Assembly (NCBI GenBank): GCA_001643675.2
Contig: LSRY02000020.1
Coordinates: 191,001-255,000 of the forward strand
Origin: Monocercomonoides exilis
Taxonomy: Eukaryota; Preaxostyla; Oxymonadida; Polymastigidae
DNA: 64,000 nucleotides
Direction of reading: 5' to 3'
The position numbers and the translations under genes were made by a program. Positions 37,031 to 48,541 of the stretch are shown piece after piece. Position 1 is the stretch's first letter. Each line of letters starts with the position of its first letter. The notes beneath the pieces are model-generated. The model saw nothing but the letters and a program-made list of their open reading frames with translations, was not told the origin of the DNA and searched no databases.

Positions 37031-37566
37031 AAATCCATGAAATTTCTTCACAATGCGCATATTCTCTCACAAATAAGTTCTTTTATTCATTTTTGCAAAG
37101 TGCAAAGGTTTGAGAATTTTTTTCCAAAAATGATAAAATGGTTTATTCATTCGATGGCTTCAGCTTTCGAAATAATTCGATCTGTAGGGGTGATTATTTT
37201 TGAAATCATAACTTTTTTCGGAGTGTTTATTTATATGAAAATTCATTATCCTGTGCAACATAATTTTCTTTCAAAAATTATATGTTTGTCAATAGCTTCA
37301 AAAGCCAAAATTTGACTTGAAATAAAAGGAGAGGCATTATTAAATACATCTTTCACTTTTCAGTGTCCATTAATGAAGATTTTTCTCAAATATTCAAACC
37401 GAAATTTTTGAAAGAAAAAATATGATTTCAAAAATAATCACCCATAGAAACAAAAGTGTTTTAACAAATAAAATATTTTGCAAATTATAGTTCAAACAAC
37501 ACACAAAAAAACTATTCATTCAGATGATTAATATTGATTCCATTTGTTATATTTTTTTAATGTGAG

Positions 37567-38615
37567 AAATTGTTATTGTGATAATGGTCAACTTTTTAAT
37601 AGGACTTTTCCCCTTATTGGCACTTGTTTTGTTTTTGACTGCCAACTTTCAACAAACGTTGATTGGATTTCAGCACATTAAAAATCCTTTTAAACCAGTT
37701 TTATTCTATTCTTTTACTGTTTTCTTTTTTATTTTTATTTTTTGCACATCGAGAAATTAAGTTTTTTTGCTAAATTTTATAGGACTTTTACCACCCAACC
37801 AGGTAACTCAAAAGAAATTTATAACTTGTTTTGAATTGCATAAACTATTATCTAACTATTTTTTAAATTCCTTTTTTTCACAAACACTTTTTTCTTGTTT
37901 TTTTCACATTTCATTTTTTTAACAACATGCAAGGACAAAACTGATTATTTCTTTGTAAATACAATGAAATGATAATAATAAAAATATGATATGAAAAACA
38001 AATACTTTAATAATGAAGCGTTGTTAAAATAAATCATATTTTTTTTTCCCATTTGTCAAGAAATAAATTTTGTAACAAAATATTGATCGTTGATCGTTAT
38101 TTGTTGACACCATTTGTCCGTAAAAGATAAATAAAAAAAAAAATATGATTTATTTTAACAACGCTTCATTATTAAAGTATTTGTTTTTCATATCATATTT
38201 TTATTATTATCATTTCATTGTATTTACAAAGAAATAATCAGTTTTGTCCTTGCATGTTGTTAAAAAAATGAAATGTGAAAAAAACAAGAAAAAAGTGTTT
38301 GTGAAAAAAAGGAATTTAAAAAATAGTTAGATAATAGTTTATGCAATTCAAAACAAGTTATAAATTTCTTTTGAGTTACCTGGTTGGGTGGTAAAAGTCC
38401 TATAAAATTTAGCAAAAAAACTTAATTTCTCGATGTGCAAAAAATAAAAATAAAAAAGAAAACAGTAAAAGAATAGAATAAAACTGGTTTAAAAGGATTT
38501 TTAATGTGCTGAAATCCAATCAACGTTTGTTGAAAGTTGGCAGTCAAAAACAAAACAAGTGCCAATAAGGGGAAAAGTCCTATTAAAAAGTTGACCATTA
38601 TCACAATAACAATTT
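37567..38615. repeat. Near-perfect 1.05 kb palindrome at the boundary of the right arm
   Basis: The left arm 37567-38047 is the reverse complement of 38135-38615, differing as far as I can see only in an A/T run at the loop edge (T9 against A11). The loop is about 85 bp and contains a tandem GATCGTT. Each arm carries the same 60-codon hydrophobic ORF (37578-37760 + and its mirror ending at 38422 -), which I do not call a gene. The outer end of the right arm merges with the end of the giant inverted repeat. Confidence 0.9.
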
Positions 38616-38753
38616 TGAAAAATATTTCATTTGAAAATATTGAAACAAATAAAACAGCTTTTTGTGAAGGAAAATAACGCAAAACGCCTCTTTCATCAAT
38701 ATTTTGTGATCATTGTCATTTCGAAATAAGTGAGAAAAAAACCCAAAACAAGG

Positions 38754-41092
38754 ATGAACCATAACGATATCGTGAGGGCCATCCATAATTATTTAATTCG
38801 CAAGCACCACATGTCAACTGCAATTGTGACGCAAATCGAGGACATTTTGGAAAAGCAGGTATACCCTGAGTTTTATGCGCGCGAGGCGTCCCCCAAGAAG
38901 GCGGCGCAGGCAGCCGGACAAAGCACAAGTAATTTCGCTTTTTCTTGCTCTCTCTTTTTATTTTTTTGCACTTTTTTTGCATATTTTCCATTTTTGTGTT
39001 TCTTCTTTGTGGCCTGCCTTTGCGGCTCTGCTTTGCTGATGTGCGTGCTGCGCGGGTGCCACAGCGACGTATTGGTCGAAGGGTGTGATTTTTTGCGCTT
39101 TCTGGTTGTTTTTGGCTTGAAAGATGAACTTTCTTTCTTTTTTCTTTTATCACTTTCTTCTATGTTTGCTGCTGATTTGGGTGGCTAAAGGGACGGGATA
39201 CGGGTTTGGGTCGATGGGGACGCGGGACTGGGCAGCAATTGAGAGCCACACGAAGAAGGAGGAGGAGCAGATGAGGAAGCGGTTTGAGGCGCTGAACAAG
39301 CTGAACGGGGCGCTGCAGGGGCTGCGGGCGGAGGACTACGGGAAGGCAGCGGAGGTGCTGGCGGGGTCGCATGTGGCAGAGATCCTGTGCACGATCCTGG
39401 TGGACAGCTCGTTCAACTCGATGACGCGGCACTCGATGGTGTATCTGTCGTGTGTGGAGCTGCTGTACATGCTGTGCGCAGAGGACAGGCTGGCGCGGCT
39501 GCTGTTTGAGGAGGTGAAGAGCCAGGAGACGTCAGTGTACAAGCGGCTGAAGGGGGCGTATTCGAGCGCCCAGACCTTTCTGGAGCTGAGCAAGCTCTCG
39601 TCAGGAGGGTTTTTTGGTGTTGAAGCGAGCTGCTCATCGTCGTCACCGTCATCATCATCATCATCATCATCTTCGTCATCTTCGTCATCATCGAAATTCT
39701 CTTTTGTTGAGAAAGCAAAGAAGCAAGCGCAGGGAGAGGCAGAGGTGAAGGACGACGACTGCTCGTTTCTGCTTGCAAACAGCATCTCTGAGCTGTTCGT
39801 GCTGGTGGAAGAAAAGAAGAAGGCGCTTGGGGTGGGAGAGACGGCAGAGGGCGGAGTGTCTGAGGGGGACAGCGAAGCTGCCTCTTCATCCACAACGCCT
39901 TCAACCTCGCCTTCTCCTGCTTCTGCCTCATCCTCCTCCTCCTCCTCCTCCTCCTCCTCATCAACATCTTCAACATCGCCATCTCCATCTCCAGCATCAT
40001 CTCCAGCCACTTCAGCCTCATCATCATCTTCTTCTTCATCTTCATCGTTGTCGGCAGGAGAGCTGGAAGGGGCGGCAGAGAGGCGGTATGTGGAGCGGAT
40101 GCGGGGGATGCAGTTCAAAGTGACAGGAGACTCGGAGGTGTTCCGGAGGCGGCACTGCATGGCGTCGCGGCTGAATGGGCAGAGTGCGATGCCGAATGTG
40201 AAGCGGATCATGCAGGAGCTGTCGACGATCTCGACGTCGCTGCCGCTGACGCTGCACTCGTCGGTGTTTGTGGTGGTGGACACGTCGTCCACGCAGCTGG
40301 TGAAGGCGCTGATCAGCGGGCCGAAGGGCACGCCGTACGAGTGCGGGCTGTATGAGTTTGACATGTGTGCGGCTCTTGCTCTTATTAATCAATCAATCAA
40401 TTAATTATTTTTTTATTGTTTGTTTGATTGTTTGTTTGATTATTTGGGGACTGGCAGAATGTTCCCGCAGAACTACCCGAACAGCCCGCCGTCGGTGCTG
40501 CTGGTGACGACGGGGGGTGGGCGGTTCCGGTTCAACCCGAACTTGTACTCGAACGGGAAGGTGTGCCTGTCGCTGCTGGGGACGTGGAGCGGGAACGCGG
40601 GGGAGTCGTGGAACGCGAAGCTGTCGACGCTGCTGCAGGTGCTGATCTCGATCCAGGCGCTGATCCTGGTGGACGAGCCGTACTTCAACGAGCCGGGGTA
40701 CGAGCGGCAGATCGGGACGCCGCAGGGGAAGGCGAGCTCGCGGAGCTACAACACAAATGTGCGGAAGGTGTGCTTTGTCAGCTTGGCTGCCTTGGAGTTT
40801 ATTTCACATTCATGGATCTTATTTATTTTTATTTATTTATTTTATTTGTTTTGGATTGATTGGCTGTGGTGGGGCGGTGCAGGAGAACGTGAAGCTGGCG
40901 GTCATCGACCAGATAGAGAAGGCGCTGAAGGGCGAGACGGAGTTTGCAGATGTGATTGTGGGGCACTTTGCAGAGAAAGGGGAGTATTTCCTGGGGGTGG
41001 CAGAGGAGTGGCAGAAAGACACAGGGATCGAGCAGGGCGACATGGACAAGATGGCAAAGCTGTTTGCTGAGTGCAGGAACAAGAAGCAATAA
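38754..41092 (+). CDS. BIRC6-type ubiquitin-conjugating enzyme E2, right copy (intact)
   Basis: Four exons (38754-38928, 39191-40364, 40458-40767, 40883-41092) join in phase to give 622 residues. The C-terminal UBC domain matches the BIRC6/Apollon subgroup: STSLPL ... [17 protein letters not shown], then [40 protein letters not shown] with the catalytic cysteine, and [13 protein letters not shown]. Splicing restores the conserved run into FPQ (D-I-M-F-P-Q). Upstream, [15 protein letters not shown] and the following helices resemble the segment that precedes UBC in BIRC6. The protein is short for that family and has no BIR domain. A Ser-rich linker (about nt 39630-40050) separates the two regions. 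Expected activity: thioester transfer of ubiquitin, perhaps with built-in E3-like function as in BIRC6. It converges with the RCHY1-like E3 gene. Confidence 0.9.
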
Positions 41093-41752
41093 CCACTTCT
41101 CTTCTTTTTTCCCCCCTTCTTCTTCCTCCTCTCTCTCGACCCCAATCTCTGCTGTATTTCCGCACTGCTGGCACTGATTTGCCTCTTCATTCTCCTTCTC
41201 CTTTTTTTTTTTCTTCATTGTGTGTTAATGGGGAAGTTTCTTTTCTGTTTGGATTGATGGAATTGGTATTAAGCTTTGTAATGTTTTATCCTGTTTGATT
41301 TTTCTTCACATTGGCTTTGTTCGTTTTTTTGAAGTCGGGATTCCAACTCGTTTGCTTTTATTGCTTCTTTTTTTGTGACTGGCATTTTGCGTTTTTTTTC
41401 AGTCTGTCTTTTTGTCTGTTTTGCTTTTTGCTTTTGCTTTTTTTGAGAGCAGTTTTTGGTTGGTGTGTCTGCTCATCGAGCTGTGGCATCAAAAATAACA
41501 ATTTGACTTGTGTATCTGGCCTTTCCCCAAAAACAAAAAAGACGAAAAAAAGATGAAAAAAAAAAAAATAAAAAACTGTATTCAAAAGCACAAGAGCCAA
41601 TGGAAGCAGCTGGGGCAAATCTGCTTCTGGCAGCATCCGCCAAAGCAGCACAATTGCTTTTTCATTTTTTTTAAAATGAAAAATAAAAGAAGGCAAAAGA
41701 GAACAGCGAAGGGCGCGTGCAGACATTCCTTGGCTGAGGCGCCTCGCTGCCT
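41093..41752. other. Convergent intergenic region, right arm
   Basis: Mirror of 6634-7289, 660 bp, with several homopolymers longer than in the left arm (for example a T run near 41202-41212). No gene is supported. Confidence 0.6.
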
Positions 41753-42870
41753 TCAAGGCGCAGGAAACGCCCCGAAGAACGGCTTGTGGCAGAGCGGGCA
41801 GTCGTAGAACTTCCCGGCCACCAGCGCCTCGATGCACTTCGTGTGGAAGCAGTGCCCGCACGGGCTCCGGAAGATCAGCTTCCGCGTCTCAAACAGCCCC
41901 TCGAAGCACACCGGGCAGTTCTCCCGCAGCGCCTCTGCGTGGCACTTGTGCCTCCCTCCAGCCCCCGCTCCACACAGCACCCGCACCCTCTGCAGTGCAC
42001 CGCCTCCTCTGCCCGCCCCCGCCTGCATATCCCGCCTGCGCCCCAGTTCCAACACACAAATATATATATATAACATTTCAGTGGGGAAAATTCAGTGCAA
42101 ATGAGGCACAAAATGAAAACAGCTCGCAAACACTCTGCACAATGAAAGCACTCCGCCAGCGGCGTCCCCTCAAACAGATGGCACTCCTCGCAGTAGTACC
42201 GCGCAAACACATTTTCGCAGAACTCGCACGTCCGCCCCACCCGCCCCACCTCCTTGCACCGGCAGCACCACACCTTCGCCACGCCCCGCCGGTCCAGCAC
42301 ATGGTCTGCCACCTTGTCGTGGCACACCCGGCAGCTGAAGAACCGCCCGCACTCCCCGCACAGCACCTTGCACTCCCGCAGATAGTGCTTGCACCCGTAG
42401 AACAGGTGCCCTCCGATGTACCGCGTCCGCCCTCCTTCTCCCCCCTGCGGCCAGCATCCCAATCCACACAACAGAAAGAAAAAGATAAAATAAAATATGA
42501 AATGCACAAACATCCTCTGCCCGGTGCCGCTCAATGTAGTCGGCTGCAAACTCTGCACGCGAAATCGTCCAGCCCGGCCCCATCTCTTGCGGAACAAGCT
42601 CCACACGCACCTCTCCCTTTCGCTCCGCCCACCCGACTGCCCGCAGCACGGCATCCCCCACAGAAATGGCACCACAAAAAAAACGTGCAGAAATCAACCC
42701 AGACCACATGCACCAAAGGAACAGTGAAAGCAAAACGGTTTGCAAAAGCCTTTCACACCAGACACCAGCGACGGCGTAAACTCCTCCTCGACCGAGTACT
42801 CAAAATCCACCTTCGCCCGGCCCTCCGGGAATGCACGCTTCAGAATCTCTGCCGGCTTCACAATCGACAT
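41753..42870 (-). CDS. RCHY1/PIRH2-type E3 ubiquitin ligase, right copy (frameshifted)
   Basis: Exons 42870-42759, 42636-42512, 42444-42132 and 42035-41753 mirror the intact left copy at 5516-6633. The last exon is 283 nt instead of 284. The run C3 at 41954-41956 (G3 on the coding strand) is G4 in the left arm, so the frame is lost between the CTCHY-type finger and the RING-H2 finger. The RING sequence downstream is otherwise unchanged. It is either a sequencing error or a recent null allele. Intron 1 also differs by one base in a T/A run. Confidence 0.82.
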
Positions 42871-43275
42871 GCGCTCGTTTCAATATTCTTTTTTTCTTTC
42901 TGAAGTTTTTATTGTGGTTGGGGCTGGTTGAAAACAGGGCCAAACACCACAAAACTGCACCCAACAAAAGATGCTGCATTTTTGTTTTGTTTTATTCTAT
43001 TTCCATGGAAATCAGCTTTGGAAGCAAAACAGAAACCGAACCTCTTTCAAATTTGAATACAAGAATGAAAATTAAAAAAAAAAAAAAAAAAAGACAATTT
43101 TATAAAAAATAATAAAATAAATCATAACATCAACAATGTCTATTGTAATAGCAATAAAATTACAGGGAGAGAGAACAATCCTAATTTCCCTCCCCCAAAA
43201 CATCCTCTATACATCTCACATCAAAATAATTAATGAAATAAATAAAATAAAAAAAGACTGCTCGCTCTTGCATCC
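42871..43275. other. Intergenic, right arm
   Basis: Mirror of 5109-5515, 405 bp. It contains the A19 run (T22 in the left arm) and no gene. Confidence 0.6.
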
Positions 43276-46200
43276 TCAAACAGAAAAATACTCATCGTGC
43301 ACCTCGACAAAGTCCTTTGGGACCGAAGGGAACGGCGGCAGCACATCCACACGGTCAGGCGCTTCAAAAACCCTCTGCCTCGCCCCGCCGCCTCCTCCAA
43401 ACATCCTTCCCTGCCCAATCTCTTTCGGCGGCAAAAGTGGAAACTTCGATGACTTCTGCGTCTGGCTGCTGTCTCCACTCTGCCAGGAATGCTGCCCCGG
43501 CAGCCACGACGACTGCCCTGTCGACTGCCCTGTTGAATGCCCCTCCTCGCTCTTGCCGAGCGAGCGAGCCCAATAGTCAGGCGCTGTTGAGCCCTTCGAC
43601 TGATACTGACTGCTCTCCAGCGCATATGAGATGTTGTCTGTCGAGTGATAGTCCATCTTCTGCCCCGACCCCAGCAGCCGCTGCTCCAGCCACTCTCCTT
43701 CCCCGTCCTTCGTGTTTTCCACAAACTTCGATGTTTTCATCTCCCTTTCTGCCCCGCCTCCGCCACCCTTGCTCCCGTTGTTGATCCCCCACACCCGCAC
43801 CCCGCCTTCCTCTGTCTTCGCCTCTGTCCCCAGCCCCGCCAGCTTCTTCCTCTGCCTCTGCCGCATCAAAACCACCAGCACCACCCCAACAACCCCCACA
43901 CACACCAGCGGTATCGCAATCCCCAGCGCCACCCCAGCTCCCCCTTTTTCCGCCCTTTGGGCGCTTCTGGATCGTCCTCAGGCACAGGCGGTGGCACCTC
44001 GGGGAAACGCCTCAACTCTGTCGAAAGCTTGTCTCCCTCCCCCACCTCTCCCACCACCCCCAGTACTGCACACTGCACCCCACCCACTCGTCCTCCTCCC
44101 CCTTCGCCACCTCCCCCACCGAAACCAACGCCTCTGCCACTTCGCTGCTCCGGTGCAATGTGAAATGCAGCCCGCCAACTGTCTCCCTCTCCCCGCCCCG
44201 CTTCCCCCGCACAATCGAGAACGACGTCATGCAGTCCATCAGATTCGCCCCGCCAAACACAATCACGCACCTCCCCTCGTCTCCCTTCACCCGGCTCAGG
44301 TTCGCCTCTGCCAGCTCTGCCACAAACATCGTCGTCTTCGCTCCCTTTCCCCATTCCCCTTCCACCGAGCACCCCTCGTTCAGCAAGAACAGTGATGGCG
44401 CTTCCTTGCTGCTCCCATCCCCTTTCTTCAGCGACTCTATCCGTATCCTCCCCTTGCTCCCGCACACAATGTTGTGCCTCGCCTTCCCAAACACCCCAGC
44501 CACAGGATCATTCTCATAGAACGTTCCCTCCGAGATCGTCACATCCCCTCCACACTGCGAAAGCCCCCCAAAACGAGAGAACGACAGCTCCACCTTGTCC
44601 AGCTCTGCCACACATTCCCTGAGAGAGACCATCGAATGGCTCCACCTGCACACCCCTGAATCCCCTGCCTCGCCAAACCCGTCTCGCACACCCGATCTGG
44701 CCTGCTCGCCTGATTCTTGCTCTTCATCCAATGCGCTGCTATCTCTGCCAATGTGATGTGAAGACGATTGGCGCTGGAAAGAAGAGCTCGCAAAGTGTTC
44801 TTCCGTGCTGCGCTTGCCCAGTTCCATTTCTTTATCTGCTCCTCGGATCGCAACGTTCTTCAGTGTGGCATTCACATTCTCCAGCTGAATGTAATAGCCA
44901 GCAAAATTATCGTCAAAGCAGTCTTTCATCGTCGAATCAGAAACTTCAAGTTGCGCATATTCCTCTCCTTCCTTGTGCTCTGGGGCTGCAAACTGCAGCA
45001 GACACGGCTTGCTGCCTTCCACCTTTGCTATCTTCCTCACCATCAGCGACGACAGCTTCGCTGCCCGAACACTGCTCCCCACACTGAAAAGCGGCGAGTC
45101 CTCGCAATTCCTGCAACCCTCCACAACAACCTTGCTCGCTTCGACGCTGCTGCATCCTTCAAACGTGAACGGCGAGACAATCCCCACCGGCTTCTTCATG
45201 CTCTCCACTTTGCTGAACACCATCCCTGTGATCTTCACATCCTCCAGCGTGGCCTTCCCGTTCAGACACACCAAGAATGCTCCATAGCACACCCCTTCCC
45301 CATTCTGCCCCGCCAAAGCGTTGCTCGACGGCTCCAGCGACACACTCCTGATCCTCACTTCTGTGCACCTGCTCACAATCAGCGCCGAGTGCGACTCTGT
45401 CTTCGCGCTTTCAACCAAAAACCCGATGTGCTCAATCCCAAGCGTGCCGTCTGCTGCGATCAGCCCTTCCTGCCTTCCAGCAACCGCCTCCTTCACCACC
45501 ACACGCGCCTCTTTCTCCTCCTTCACGCTCATCTTCACCCCGCTCGCATCCAGCTCCCGATCCACACACGCCTTCGTCACAACATAAAGCACCGACCTCT
45601 CGCTCGGCAGAAGCGACCCCAGCCCAAACCCAAACGTCTTGCAAGGGCTCCGCTCGTTCCCGCACCCCGACCCGTCTGCCCCGTCTTCCCCCACATACAC
45701 CGTCGTCCGCATCGTCGTGTTCAGGTACTTCGTGAACAAGTCCTCAAAGTCCTCCTCCCCCGCCTTTCGGTCCGCACTCCCCGAGATCGAATACGCCCCA
45801 AACATCGACCCAGGCGTCTCTCGGTCAAACCGAAACCGCAGGGGAACAATGTTCGTGCTCAGGTCTGCACAGCAGATGTGAATCACGTGCTTCACGGGCT
45901 TGCTCGTTTTCGCAAAAGTCAAGTCGCTGAACGAGAAATAATACTGAACTTGCTCCTTCATCGCAACCCTCCCTGCCCCATCCCTCTCATCCCCAGGAGC
46001 TCCCCCACACAGCAGGTAGATCCCTCTCCCAATCGAATTCGTCTCATAATCGTTGTCGAATTCGCTGCTGCTCACTGTGCACAGCCCTTCAGTCCCAAGC
46101 ACCAGCGAAAGGACTGCTCCGATCTTTGAGTATGTCGAGAACGAGTTGATGAACCTGCACCCACTGATTGTTGTCACATAACCCCCAGGATTGTCCTGCA

Positions 46201-48541
46201 TCAGCTCTTCCTCAAATGAAATGAAGCACGGAGGACCGCGGGAGTACTGAACGGTATTGATGGTGCAGTTCGACATGCTCATCGACCCCTTCATCTCCGA
46301 AAACCGATCCCCCAACCCGCCAAAGTGATTCGTCCTGGTGCACAGCCCTGAACCTGAGCATCCCATCCACTTCCCCTCTTTCCATTCTGCGCTGCTGCTC
46401 AACTCAGTTTTCCCTGTGACAAATATCAGGCTGTGCGAGGCATTCGCGCTTGTGTGTGCATTCAGCCGCGTAAACCTCGCACACACACTCGGCGAAATCT
46501 CAAAGAACCCGCCCTCTTTGTCCATCCACGCATCAACCTCAAAGTCCTCCACTTCCAGGTCGCCTCCACAAATGCTTGCAAAGCACACAATTTGGTTCGA
46601 GCCAGAAGAGAAAGGAGCTGCGTTCACCGAATCTGCCATCCCCTCTGACGACTTCGGGTCACTGTATTTGCATGCCTTCAGCGATGTGTGCTCCGCCGAT
46701 GGCGTTGCATACACAACACACTTCGGCTTTGATTGGCTCACCAGCTGCTTCGGCAGAACAATCAGAAGCCTCTCGAGATAGACGCTCTTCGTCACTGAGA
46801 GAACCCCTTTGTTCTCTCCGCTGTCAACAGAGTCCGAAATCACAAACCGATCGTAATCTTCATTCTGAGCTGGCTCGTTGGGATGCGCTGGTGAGCATGC
46901 AGACAACGAGAACGATGACGGAAAAGAAGAAGAAGAGGAGGAAGGAAAAGAGGAAGAATCTGACCCTGACTCTGATCCTGATCCTGAATTTGACTGCGAA
47001 TAAGTTGTGCCCTTGAACCCCTTGATCCGAATCGACGCAACAGCCACTGCCTTCGAAATCTTCGACCGCGTGTGAATCACAACTGTCGGCACAGCATCGC
47101 CCCCGCCGCTCCCATCCAGATGGCTGATCCCGTAGTCGATCGTGGAGCACTCCACCCCGCTCCTCCCGCACCCGTGCCAGTCCCCTTTCTCCTGCTCCTG
47201 CACGTGCACTTCACCCACCAGTATCCCCACAACATCCACCAGGCTTCTCCACTCGTCTGCCTGGTCATACGTCGCCCCGCACACAAACCCACTTGTCGTC
47301 GACTCCGGCCCCTTTTCCGGATACTTCGTAAACACAACCTGGTTCTTGCACAGAAACGACAAGTCTTCGCAAAACACATAAATCACATCTGCCACCCCGT
47401 TCCCGCAGCTTTCCGCACAAACATCCTTCAGCAAAAACGGCACCACGCTCAGCACATCGTTGCAGTGCATGTACAGCACGCCCCCGCCAAGCGTCCACTT
47501 CTTGCCCGAGCAGTTTGTGAACACGCAGTTCTCCATCTCCACTTTGCACTCAACCGTCTGCCCCGACAACCCACCCTGCCAGCTGCTTCTTTCCAGCCCC
47601 CCGATCGTCGTCCCAAACACCCCGCCGTTCGACTCTTCCGACACCACCTTCTCAAACGTCGAGTCCTTCACACGCAGCGTAATCGGCGTGTTTTTGTCAA
47701 CATCAACCATCACAGACGATTCTTTGTTAAATTCTTTCAGGTTGCGGATCGTCGTCGATGTAATGTTGATGTCCGCATACTTCAGGCCAAGGGCAGAGGG
47801 AAACAATAAATAAATAAATAAATAAATAAATAAAAATAAAAGCAATCAGTAGCGGACATGCTCACACGCTTGCGAAAAGCAAACAACGGCACACCGTCAC
47901 ACTCTTCACAGCAATCACAGAATGCTCAGAAAATCCATTCAGGTTGTTCGAAAACCCAACCAGCGTCAGCTTCCCAAACGCAACATAAAATACATTCATC
48001 TCCTGGTTCGGCAGCTTTTCGTACGAGCGCGACCCGATCGTCAGGTTCTTCCCCACAAACCCGCTCATGCTGTTTATCGTTTTCCCTTCAATCGCAAACC
48101 AGCTCCTCGGCCCTTCGCTGCTGACGCTGCTGATGAACATGTCGTTCACCACAAGCTCCGACAAAACCCTCATAAAGCAGTCCCCCTTCCTCATGTCCAG
48201 CGAAAGCTGTGTCGAAGGGGTGGTGCTTTGAATCACAACTGTCTTCCCCTCGATTCTGACGTCTGCCACCGTCTCCAGCACTGTGTTTTTTTTCAGTCGC
48301 AGATGCAGCTCCGTGCTTTCCTTGTCCACCCCGACCGCATATGCAATCGTTTTGCACGCCGGGTGGCTTTCGAGCCCGCATTCTGCGTCGTTTTCCACCC
48401 CGTCGTCCGAGACAGCCCGCTCCCGTTTTTCCTGAAACAAATGCCCCTCGGCAATTAAACAGAGCAATAATGAAAAAAAGGCTGGCAAACAGCGCGCGCC
48501 ACAAACAGGCACAGCAGAATGACAAAAACTTTCAATTCCAT
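43276..48541 (-). CDS. Beta-helix membrane surface protein, right copy (full length, two frameshifts)
   Basis: Exons are 48541-48491, 48431-47868 and 47779-43276. Exon 1 encodes a 17-residue hydrophobic start (MELKVFVILLCLFVARA) that reads as a signal peptide. Its 59 bp intron has donor GTTTGC and acceptor TTTCAG. The expected product is about 1,706 residues: signal peptide, three beta-helix modules headed by ECGLESHPACKT, CGRSGVECSTIDYG and GCGNERSPCKTFG, one transmembrane helix (about residues 1486-1510) and a Ser/Gln/Gly-rich tail. The last exon is two bases short of a multiple of three. C5 runs at 44057-44061 and 43940-43944 are G6 (coding sense) in the left arm. The run broken in the left arm is intact here (C6 at 44564-44569). 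Each arm therefore supplies the frame the other lacks. Probable role: type I surface protein, ligand unknown. Confidence 0.82.

Larger units (their letters stand above)
35905..38640. other. AT-rich, structure-rich intergenic region
   Basis: These 2.7 kb between the glycogen synthase start and the right arm hold no gene I can support. They do hold three separate structures: a T49 run, a 0.38 kb fold-back and a 1.05 kb near-perfect palindrome next to the repeat boundary. ORFs up to 125 codons here are AT-biased and cross the fold-back arms. Confidence 0.6.
38641..48382 (-). repeat. Right arm of giant inverted repeat
   Basis: This is the reverse complement of 1-9740. Exact identity ends at 38641 on the inner side; patchy similarity reaches 38597. 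On the outer side identity reaches 48382 only because the left arm leaves the window there, so the true outer end may lie further right. Confidence 0.97.

Noticed and set aside
36938-37315. 125-codon ORF between the fold-back and the palindrome
   Set aside because: It begins inside a fold-back arm, has AT-driven composition and no recognisable domain.
39336-40364. 342-codon Asp/Glu-rich ORF antisense to the E2 gene
   Set aside because: The Asp/Glu runs are the complement of the poly-Ser codons; the sense strand encodes the conserved UBC domain.
44768-46129. 453-codon His/Arg-rich ORF on the strand opposite the beta-helix gene (and its mirror 2254-3615)
   Set aside because: Its composition is that of an antisense frame of GC-rich coding DNA. 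It exists in both arms only because the arms are identical.
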